41,658 bases of DNA. It comes from QHXQ01 sp036389375 (GTDB lineage Bacteria > Acidobacteriota > Blastocatellia > Pyrinomonadales > Pyrinomonadaceae). Below, in pieces: positions 35,526 through 41,658 of the stretch; position 1 is the first letter of the stretch, and every line of letters begins with the position of its first letter. Location: positions 1-41,658 of the forward strand of contig DASVQA010000125.1 of the NCBI GenBank assembly GCA_036389375.1, in the 5' to 3' direction. The notes beneath the pieces were generated by a model. That model saw only the letters and a list, made by a program, of their open reading frames with translations. It had not been told where the DNA came from and searched no databases. A program made the position numbers and the translations under genes.

Positions 35526-36881
35526 TTATTCCCCCTTCGCGCGCGCCGACCAAGCGCCGCGCGGCAGATCGCCAACGGCCGCAGGCGCATTGGCGCGCGC
35601 CGGCCGCAGTTCATCGTAGAGCTTTAAGAGATCGGTCAGCAGCCGCTCGACCGAGTAGTGGGCGACGACGTACGCGCGCCCGCGTGCGCCCAGTTCGCGC
35701 CGCAGGTCGGCGTCGTCGAGCAGGTACATGAGCGCCGCCGCGAAACTCTCCGCCTCGTCGGGCGGCACGCGCACGCCCCGCGCGCAGACGACGAAAGGTG
35801 CGCGCGCCGCCGCTTCATTCGTCGCGGCCGGTTGCTTCGTCTCCGGCGCACTCACGGGAGCGCCGAGCAGGTCAACCACGCCGCCGACGGCCGTTGCGAC
35901 AACCGTGCGCGCATTCGCCATCGCTTCGATGAGCGTGAGCGGCGTGCCCTCGTTGCGCGAGGTGAGCGCAACCACGTCGAGCGCCGGGTAGAAGTTTTCG
36001 GGATCGGCGCGCAGCCCCGTGAAAATAACGTCGTCGCCGAGACCGAGCGCGTGCGCCTGTGCTTCAAGTTCGCGCCGCAGATGACCGTCGCCGATGATGA
36101 CGAAGCCTATGCGCGCATCGTCCGCCGCGTGCTGCGTTGCCGCGCGCTGCGCCTTGCAGAGCGCCGCCGCGTCGAGAAACAGCTTGTGATGCTTGATCTC
36201 GGTCAACCGCCCGACGATGCCGACGAGCAAGTCCGCCGGGCGCACGCCCAACTCTGCGCGCAGATGCTCGCGCCGCGTGGCCCAATCGTCATAGGCGCGC
36301 AAGTCCAGACCTAGTGGCACGACGGCGAATTGCGCCGCGCGCCCGACGCCGAACTGTTCGTTTATCTCGCGTCGTTGCTGCGGACTGATGGTGATGATGC
36401 GGTCGGTCACCAGCCGCGCGAGCAGTTTTTCGATGGTCAGAAACAGGCGCGTCTTGAGCGGGCCGTAGTAGCTATGAAAGATGTGCCCGTGATACGTGTG
36501 GACGAAGCGCACGGGGCGCGGGCGACCGACGAGCGCGGTGGGCGTGAGCCAACGATAGAGTAGCCCCGCGACGCGGCCCACTGTGCCCGCCTTCGCCGTA
36601 TGCGTGTGAACTATGTCGGGCTGTTCGCGCCGCAGCAGGCGATACAACTTCCAGACCGTGAGCGCATCCTTCGGCGACACCTCGCGGCTCATCTCGGGAA
36701 TGACGACGGGCGCGACCCCCTGCGCCGCCGCGAAGTAGCCCATGTCGTCCTCGCCCGGCGGCACAGTCCCGGCGACGAGCACGGATTCGTGCCCCGCGCG
36801 CCGCGTGCCCGCCGTGACCCACGCGACGTGCTTGGCCGGGCCGCCCACGTTGAGCCGCGCGATGATGCGAACGATCTTCAT
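35526..36881 (-). CDS. Glycosyltransferase family 4
   Basis: The 451-residue GT-B enzyme has IIARLNVGGPAKHVAW at the start, the Gly-Gly-Pro acceptor loop typical of EPS GT4s. Then DIVHTHTAKAGTVGRVAG, RFVHTYHGHIFHSYYG and DRIITISPQQRREIN follow. The donor domain has GIVGRLTEIKHHKLFLDAA, FVIIGDGHLRRELEAQ, SRNEGTPLTLIEAMAN (E-x7-E) and TVVATAVGGVVDLLG. An insertion of about 25 residues rich in Ala and Pro, after the VVDLLG strand, makes the protein longer than most GT4s. The start ATG lies next to the repeat-bearing spacer at 36887-36961 and has no visible Shine-Dalgarno. The downstream SDR gene starts 5 bases past its stop. Sugar donor and acceptor are unknown. Confidence 0.88.
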   Translation of the reverse strand: MKIVRIIARLNVGGPAKHVAWVTAGTRRAGHESVLVAGTVPPGEDDMGYFAAAQGVAPVVIPEMSREVSPKDALTVWKLYRLLRREQPDIVHTHTAKAGTVGRVAGLLYRWLTPTALVGRPRPVRFVHTYHGHIFHSYYGPLKTRLFLTIEKLLARLVTDRIITISPQQRREINEQFGVGRAAQFAVVPLGLDLRAYDDWATRREHLRAELGVRPADLLVGIVGRLTEIKHHKLFLDAAALCKAQRAATQHAADDARIGFVIIGDGHLRRELEAQAHALGLGDDVIFTGLRADPENFYPALDVVALTSRNEGTPLTLIEAMANARTVVATAVGGVVDLLGAPVSAPETKQPAATNEAAARAPFVVCARGVRVPPDEAESFAAALMYLLDDADLRRELGARGRAYVVAHYSVERLLTDLLKLYDELRPARANAPAAVGDLPRGAWSARAKGE

Positions 36882-36901
36882 AAGAGATGAGGGCCGAGAG
36901 A

Positions 36902-36961
36902 TGAGGGTTGAGGGCTGAAAAGATTAACTCTTCTTCATCAGCCTTCAGCCCGTAACCCTCA
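36902..36961. repeat. Imperfect inverted repeat (TGAGGG/GGCTGA-type spacer repeat)
   Basis: Two 18-base arms (36902-36919 and 36944-36961) pair at 16 of 18 positions around a 24-base loop. Extra partial copies of GATGAGGG and GGGCCGAGAG lie just to the left, at 36885-36900. The right arm contains the TGA stop codon of the nucleotidyltransferase gene. This low-complexity GGGCTGA/TGAGGG composition is unlike the flanking coding DNA and looks like a dispersed intergenic repeat. It may also act as an mRNA hairpin between the two genes. Confidence 0.65.
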
Positions 36962-37714
36962 GCCCTGCCCCGCAGCTTCCTTCGTCTCTACTTTATTCGC
37001 GCCGGTTTCGGCGACGAGGTTGCAGGCGCGCAGCAAAGAGTCGAACGTGCCGGCGTCCGTCCACCAGCCGTCGAGTTCGTCCCACGTCATTTCGCCGCGC
37101 GCGATGTAGGCATTGTTCACGTCCGTGATCTCCAACTCGCCGCGCGCCGACGGCTTGAGCGTCTTAATGATCTTGAAGACTTCGGCATCGTACATGTAGA
37201 CGCCGATAACGGCGTAATTCGACTTCGGCTTTTTCGGTTTCTCCTCGATCCGCACGACGCGCCGCCCCGCCAGTTCCGGCACGCCGAAGCGCTGCGGGTC
37301 GCTGACCTGCTTCAACATGATCTTCGCGCCCCGGTCTTGCTGTTGATAAGCCCTGACGGCCGCGCAGATGTTGCGCTCGATGATATTGTCGCCGAGCGCC
37401 ACGCAGACGGGCTTGCCGTCGGCGAAGTCTTCGACCAGCGCGAGTGCCGCCGCGATGCCGCCCTCGCCTTCCTGATAAGTGTAGTTGAGATGCTTCAACC
37501 CGAACGCCTTGCCGTTCTTCAGCAGTTTGAGAAAATCGCCGGCCGAATTACCGCCCGTCACGATCATGATCTCTTTGATCCCCGCGTTGACGAGCATTTC
37601 AATCGGGTAATAGACCATCGGCTTGTTATAGACGGGCAGCAGGTGCTTATTCGTCACCGCCGTCAGCGGCAGCAGACGCGTCGCCAAGCCCCCGGCTAAC
37701 ACAATCCCCTTCAC
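36959..37714 (-). CDS. rfbA: RmlA-type sugar-1-phosphate nucleotidyltransferase
   Basis: The 251-residue product is a short-form glucose-1-phosphate thymidylyltransferase-like enzyme that would make an activated hexose (dTDP- or UDP-glucose type). It begins MKGIVLAGGLATRLLPLTAV with TNKHLLPVYNKPMVYYPI, the nucleotide-binding loop and substrate block. VALGDNII is the metal/phosphate region. FGVPEL, RIEEKPKKPKSNYAVIGVYM and RGELEITDVNNAYI are RmlA landmarks, and WWTDAGTFDSLL closes the catalytic domain. The GGxGTR glycine is Ala here (GGLATR). It starts with GTG 37714 preceded by GGAGGG (+ strand 37725-37730) at ten-base spacing. No rmlB, rmlC or rmlD is visible in the window. Confidence 0.9.
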   Translation of the reverse strand: MKGIVLAGGLATRLLPLTAVTNKHLLPVYNKPMVYYPIEMLVNAGIKEIMIVTGGNSAGDFLKLLKNGKAFGLKHLNYTYQEGEGGIAAALALVEDFADGKPVCVALGDNIIERNICAAVRAYQQQDRGAKIMLKQVSDPQRFGVPELAGRRVVRIEEKPKKPKSNYAVIGVYMYDAEVFKIIKTLKPSARGELEITDVNNAYIARGEMTWDELDGWWTDAGTFDSLLRACNLVAETGANKVETKEAAGQG

Positions 37715-37796
37715 TTAAACCAGTCCCTCCGGCCGAAAATATCGCGTGGCGCAAAGGATAACATACGCACCGCCCGACCGCGTGCGCGCGGCGCAC

Positions 37797-39344
37797 CTAT
37801 TCGGGCCGGCGTCTGAGCAGGCTGCGCCGCCCCGTCGTCCGCACGTCTGCGTCGTTGTTCTCGAAGAGATTATCGTCGGACTTACCATCTTCGACGACCA
37901 TGCGCGCCAGCGCCGCGCCGCCGGGCACGGGGCTGCCCGGCTCGTCGTAGAAGCGATTGTTGCTGATGCGGTTGCCGGTCGAATCGGTGATGACGGCGGC
38001 GCGCGTGCCGCCTGAGCCGCAACTCGCAAAGGTGTTGCGCTCGATCACGTTGCGCGTCGCGCCGGAATCGAGTTGCAGCCCGACGCCGACGCGCTGCACG
38101 TAATTGTCCGCGAGATGCACGCTCGCCGCCTGCCGGATGAGAATGCCGTAAACCTGTATGCCGTTGTGCGTCGGCTGCGCGAAGGGTGCGCCGAGGATGC
38201 GATTGTTCGTCACTTCGATGGGGCCGTAGGGCGTCGCCCCGACCGTGTTCTGGATGGCCATGCCGTTCAGGGCTTCGATGAGTATCTGAGTGGTCGTGTC
38301 AATGACGTTGTCGGCGATGCGCGCGTTGGTCAGGCGGTCGCCGTAGTTCGGCTCGACATCAATGGCGGTTGCGCCGGGGCCGTGCGGCTGGCCGAAGTTG
38401 CGCATGGTGTTGTGGATGATCTGGCCGCGGTCGGCATTCGTGATCGAGATGTTCTGGCTCGCCACGTTCGTCAACAGGTTGTCGCGCACGATGAAATTCT
38501 GCGCGTAGTGGCCGGCCATTGAGCCGCCGCCGATGTTGATGCCGATGGAGTTTGTACGCTCAAGCCAGTTGCCGGAGACTTCGCAGTTCTGACAATTGCC
38601 CAGCGAGATCGCTGGATAGGACGAGGCGAAATGGATCATGGCGGCGGTCGTGGTCGTGCTCTGTTCGGCGGGGGCGGCGAGCGTCGCGCGCGTGGGCGAA
38701 ACGTAGGTGGCGATCACGGTCTTATCCGTGCCGGCGAACAAGACGCCGTCCGCGTAGAACGTCCACGGCCCCGCCGGGTCGGCCATGGCGGGCGTGAACA
38801 GCGGCGCGGCCGACGTGATCGCGTTCGAGCCGCGCGTAAAGGTGATGCGCCCGGTGACGAGCGGCATGCCTTTGAAATGGCAACCGCGCACGTTGATGTT
38901 GCGCGACGGCTCGCCGTTCAGTTGTGTGCCGTTGTAATCGCCCACGATGGTCAGGGCCGAGTAGCGAATCTGCTTGCCCGTGGATTCCGAGATGGAGGCA
39001 TCCCAGTTGTAGCATTGAAGCGTCGCATCGTCTTTCAGCCGGATCACGGGGTCGTCGTTTGTGGCCGTCAGATGCCCGCTGACGAGGCGCAGGGTGTGCT
39101 GCGGCGAGATGATGACGGACGAGGTGATCACGCCGTCGCCGCGCCATTCAATTGTGCCGGGACTGCTGCCTAAGGCCGCATCGGCCGCGTTCAATTTGGC
39201 GCTCGCGTCCGCCCCGCGCAGTTCGTTGGCGCGAATGGTGCGCCCGGTGGACGCGACCGTGCGCGCAGGGCGCGTCTGCGCGTGCAGCGCAATGGGCGCT
39301 GAGTTCAAGAGCGCGATGCAGAGCAGTGCTGATAAGAGTTTCAC
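37797..39344 (-). CDS. Secreted right-handed parallel beta-helix protein
   Basis: The product is about 516 residues from the chosen start. A clean signal peptide MKLLSALLCIALLNSAPIAL-HAQ ends at an AxA-like cleavage site. The mature protein is mostly short strand-turn units with Asn and Ile/Val ladders (RDNLLTNVASQNISITN, IIHNTMRNFG, ADNVIDTTTQ, VTNNRILGAP, ERNTFASCG). This is the parallel beta-helix pattern of polysaccharide lyases, depolymerases and epimerases. Start choice: the frame is open up to 39446 with an ATG at 39407. GTG 39344 has GAGG six bases upstream and gives a standard signal peptide without an Arg-rich leader, so I favour it; ATG 39407 remains possible. It lies between an AsnB gene and the nucleotidyltransferase gene. 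Catalytic residues cannot be assigned. Confidence 0.82.
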   Translation of the reverse strand: MKLLSALLCIALLNSAPIALHAQTRPARTVASTGRTIRANELRGADASAKLNAADAALGSSPGTIEWRGDGVITSSVIISPQHTLRLVSGHLTATNDDPVIRLKDDATLQCYNWDASISESTGKQIRYSALTIVGDYNGTQLNGEPSRNINVRGCHFKGMPLVTGRITFTRGSNAITSAAPLFTPAMADPAGPWTFYADGVLFAGTDKTVIATYVSPTRATLAAPAEQSTTTTAAMIHFASSYPAISLGNCQNCEVSGNWLERTNSIGINIGGGSMAGHYAQNFIVRDNLLTNVASQNISITNADRGQIIHNTMRNFGQPHGPGATAIDVEPNYGDRLTNARIADNVIDTTTQILIEALNGMAIQNTVGATPYGPIEVTNNRILGAPFAQPTHNGIQVYGILIRQAASVHLADNYVQRVGVGLQLDSGATRNVIERNTFASCGSGGTRAAVITDSTGNRISNNRFYDEPGSPVPGGAALARMVVEDGKSDDNLFENNDADVRTTGRRSLLRRRPE

Positions 39345-39423
39345 TTTAAGCCTCGCCTTGCGCCGGGCGGGAGTGTGGGCGGCGGCGCGCCGCGTAAGTT
39401 CGTGCATGAAAGTGCGGCCGGAT

Positions 39424-41322
39424 TCAGCCTGCGGTGCTGCCATCAATGAACCGTTGAAACCATAGTTCCAGCATCATGAGCGTCCATAGTTGATGCGCGT
39501 AATCGCGCCGACCTTCGGTGTGTTCCGCGACGAGGTGCGCGACCTGTGCGGGCTTGAAGAGGCCGCGCCGCAGGCTGCGTTCCGAGAGTAATGTCTCGCG
39601 CAGGAACGGGGCCATCTCGCCGCGCAGCCAGTGTGTAATGGGCACGCCGAAGCCCATCTTGCGCCGGTCGAGTATGTCGGCGGGCAACAGTTTTCTGAGC
39701 ACGCGTTTCAACAGGTACTTCGTCGTCAAGCCGCGCAGTTTGTACTGCTGCGGCAACGAAGCGGCAAACTCGATGACGTGATGATCGAGAAACGGCGAGC
39801 GCGCTTCGAGCGAGACGGCCATCGTGGCGATGTCCACTTTGACGAGCAGATCGTTTGGCAAGTACGTCATCGTATCGGTCAGGAGCGCCGCGTCCACCAC
39901 GCCCGCGCCGTTGACGCGCGCAAACCAGGGGGCGAGCAAGTTGGCGGCGTCGTGGCCGTTTAGCTGCTGGCGAAACTCGTCGGCGTAAAGCTCGTCCTGC
40001 GCGCTGCGGTCGAGCACGCTGACCCAGCGCATGTAGCGTTCGACCGTCGGGAGCGACGCCGCCCGCAGAAAACGCTGCACGTCGCGCACGCGACTGCGGC
40101 GCAGTTCTGATGCGGGCAGCAGCCCGACGGCCTGCTCGATCACGCGCTCACGCAATAAGCCGGGCAGCCGCCGGTAAGTCTCCGCCAGCCGCATGGCCGC
40201 ATATCTTTCATAGCCGGCGAAACATTCGTCGCCGCCGTCGCCGTTTAAAGCGACCGTGACGTGGCGGCGCGTCTCGCGGGCGACGTAGTAGGTCGGGATG
40301 GCGGACGAATCGGCGTAAGGCTCGCCGTAATGTTCGACGAGCGTGGGCAGGATGTCGAGCGCGTCGGGGCGCACGATGAACTCGTGATGCTCCGCGCCGA
40401 CGTGTGCGGCGATGCGGCGCGCGTGGGCCAACTCCGAGAAGTCCTGTTCCTCGAAACCGATGGAGAAGGTCTTGACCGGCGTGCTTGACGCCTCGCTCAT
40501 CAGCGCCACGACCGTCGAAGAATCTATGCCGCCGGAGAGGAACGCGCCGAGCGGTACTTCCGACATCAGCCGCACGCGCACGGCGTCGCGCAGCAGTTCG
40601 ACGACGCGCTCGCCCGCCTCTTCTTCCGTCAGCTTCACTTTCTGCGTGAAGTCGGGTTGCCAGTAGCGTTGCAGTTGGATGCGCCCGTCGCGCGTGTAGG
40701 TGAGCGAACAGCCCGGCTCAAGTTTTTTGATCTGGCGATAGGCGGTCAAGGGCGCGGGCACGCACATGAAGGAGAGGTAATAGTGGATCGCTTCGGGTGC
40801 AACTTCGCGCCCGATGTCGGGATGCAGCAGGAGCGCGCTGAACTCGGAGCCGAAGATCAACTGGTCGCCGACGTGCGCGTAGAGAAGCGGTTTTTTGCCG
40901 ACGCGGTCGCGGGCCAGAAAGAGTTCTTCCTTCTCTTCGTCCCAGATGGCGAAGGCGAACATGCCGCGCAGGTGCTTGGGGCAGTCCGCGCCGTATTGCT
41001 CGTAGGCGTGCAGGATCGCTTCGGTGTCGCAGTTGGTGTAGAAGTCGTGGCCGAGTTTTTCGAGGTGCGCGCGTAAGGTTTTGTAGTTGTAGATTTCGCC
41101 GTTGAAGACGATGCAGGCGGTGCGCGTCTCGTTGTAGATGGGCTGCTGCCCGCCGGCCAAGTCGATGATGGCGAGGCGGCGCATGGCAAGGCCGACGCGA
41201 CCCTTTAGATAATGGCCTTCTTCGTCGGGGCCGCGATGGCGGATCGCGTCGCACATGCGCTGCAACAGCGTAGCGTCCACCGCGCGGTCGCGCCCGCGCA
41301 CCATGCCTACAATGCCACACAT
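39424..41322 (-). CDS. Glutamine-dependent asparagine synthase-type amidotransferase (third copy)
   Basis: The 632-residue AsnB-family enzyme has Cys2 (MCGIVGMVRG), RRLAIIDLAGGQQPI, FNGEIYNYKTL and HLRGMFAFAIWDEEKE in the glutaminase domain. The synthetase part has FLSGGIDSSTVVALMSE near residue 257, ALNGDGGDECFAGYERY near residue 360, KVDIATMAVSLEARSPFLDH and RRKMGFGVPITHWLRGE. All catalytic landmarks are intact. The GDGGDE pattern places it closer to the copy at 15879 than to the one at 8945. It lies 3 bases after the truncated membrane-protein gene and upstream of the beta-helix gene. Glycan carboxylate amidation or asparagine formation cannot be told apart from sequence. Confidence 0.92.
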   Translation of the reverse strand: MCGIVGMVRGRDRAVDATLLQRMCDAIRHRGPDEEGHYLKGRVGLAMRRLAIIDLAGGQQPIYNETRTACIVFNGEIYNYKTLRAHLEKLGHDFYTNCDTEAILHAYEQYGADCPKHLRGMFAFAIWDEEKEELFLARDRVGKKPLLYAHVGDQLIFGSEFSALLLHPDIGREVAPEAIHYYLSFMCVPAPLTAYRQIKKLEPGCSLTYTRDGRIQLQRYWQPDFTQKVKLTEEEAGERVVELLRDAVRVRLMSEVPLGAFLSGGIDSSTVVALMSEASSTPVKTFSIGFEEQDFSELAHARRIAAHVGAEHHEFIVRPDALDILPTLVEHYGEPYADSSAIPTYYVARETRRHVTVALNGDGGDECFAGYERYAAMRLAETYRRLPGLLRERVIEQAVGLLPASELRRSRVRDVQRFLRAASLPTVERYMRWVSVLDRSAQDELYADEFRQQLNGHDAANLLAPWFARVNGAGVVDAALLTDTMTYLPNDLLVKVDIATMAVSLEARSPFLDHHVIEFAASLPQQYKLRGLTTKYLLKRVLRKLLPADILDRRKMGFGVPITHWLRGEMAPFLRETLLSERSLRRGLFKPAQVAHLVAEHTEGRRDYAHQLWTLMMLELWFQRFIDGSTAG

Positions 41323-41325
41323 AAC

Positions 41326-41658
41326 TTAAACGCCCTGCGGTGCGCGTCTGGCTCCGCCAACCGTCGCCATCCGCCGGGCCGCCACCTGCTGTTGCTGCCG
41401 TTCTTCGCGCCGCTCTTTCAAGAGCACGTAGCCGACCGCCACGAACATGAAATAGAAGATAAGCAGTTGCGCGCGCTGACGGTAAGCCGTGCCGACGTTA
41501 CCTTGAAAGACCGAATAAGCCAGCGTCAGCATGGTCGTGAACAACAGAATTGGCAAAGCTTGGCGCAACCGATATTTCAGCGTGAACCACAGGCCCAGCA
41601 CAAGCAGCGGAAACAGACTCCACCAGACCAGCATCTCCGGCAACGTGATCGTCTGCCG
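41326..41658 (-). CDS. Integral membrane protein, C-terminal end (gene runs off the right edge)
   Basis: The frame is open to the window edge with no start required, so about 110 C-terminal residues are visible. They contain three hydrophobic helices: MLVWWSLFPLLVLGLWFTL, ALPILLFTTMLTLAYSVFQG and LLIFYFMFVAVGYVLL. The loop between the last two is QGNVGTAYRQRAQ. A basic, Gln-rich cytoplasmic tail follows. The NVGTAYRQR loop is something I associate with large EPS-locus membrane proteins, but the family cannot be named from this piece. It ends three bases before the AsnB start, so it is the upstream neighbour in the same transcript. Confidence 0.7.
   Translation of the reverse strand, partial: RQTITLPEMLVWWSLFPLLVLGLWFTLKYRLRQALPILLFTTMLTLAYSVFQGNVGTAYRQRAQLLIFYFMFVAVGYVLLKERREERQQQQVAARRMATVGGARRAPQGV

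Overview
The window is a long, nearly one-directional exopolysaccharide (EPS) / surface-glycan biosynthesis locus in GC-rich bacterial DNA. All but one of the genes I can support lie on the minus strand, so transcription runs from right to left. Many genes are closely packed, with ATGA- or TTGA-type overlaps, and GTG and TTG starts are frequent. The gene families resemble the exosortase-A (EpsH/XrtA) associated EPS loci of Gram-negative bacteria: an XrtA-type GT4, XrtA-type amidotransferases and a PEP-CTERM-type O-ligase. The overall style (GC-rich, many AsnB paralogues, parallel beta-helix proteins) would fit an Acidobacteriota genome, perhaps class Blastocatellia. That assignment is only an impression, because no rRNA or other phylogenetic marker is present.

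Right arm (41658 to 26814, read leftwards): the C-terminal end of a membrane protein; an AsnB amidotransferase; a secreted beta-helix protein; an RmlA-type sugar-1-phosphate nucleotidyltransferase; a GT4; an SDR epimerase/dehydratase; a WecA-type phosphoglycosyltransferase fused to the N-terminal half of a CapD-like protein; a membrane-anchored TPR protein with a carbohydrate-binding-like C-terminus; an O-antigen ligase/polymerase; a UDP-glucuronate decarboxylase; and a long-chain acyl-CoA synthetase. The arm ends at a strong bidirectional terminator shared with the only plus-strand gene, a small zinc-finger protein.

Centre (25499 to 26339): about 840 bases without a convincing gene, lying between the divergent zinc-finger gene and a large regulator-like protein with a C-terminal helix-turn-helix. 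This looks like a regulatory hub between the two arms.

Left arm (25498 to 1): the regulator-like gene; a second O-ligase; a GT2; a Wzx-type flippase; a large three-module protein (winged helix, kinase-like region, SAM methyltransferase); a second AsnB; two GT4s; a heparinase II/III-family lyase; a third AsnB; an XrtA-type GT4; GDP-mannose 6-dehydrogenase (AlgD); a DUF218 protein; a beta-helix lipoprotein-like product; an uncharacterised deacetylase-like protein; a PhyH-type dioxygenase; and two more GT4s, the last cut by the window edge.

How they fit together (inference): the WecA-like enzyme primes undecaprenyl phosphate, seven GTs extend the repeat unit, and AlgD, RmlA, UXS and the SDR supply activated sugars, including GDP-mannuronate. 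AsnB-type enzymes may amidate uronic acids. The flippase exports the unit, and the two Wzy/WaaL-like proteins polymerise or ligate it. The heparinase-like lyase and the beta-helix proteins may trim or epimerise the product. I saw no CRISPR array, tRNA, rRNA, IS element or transposase.
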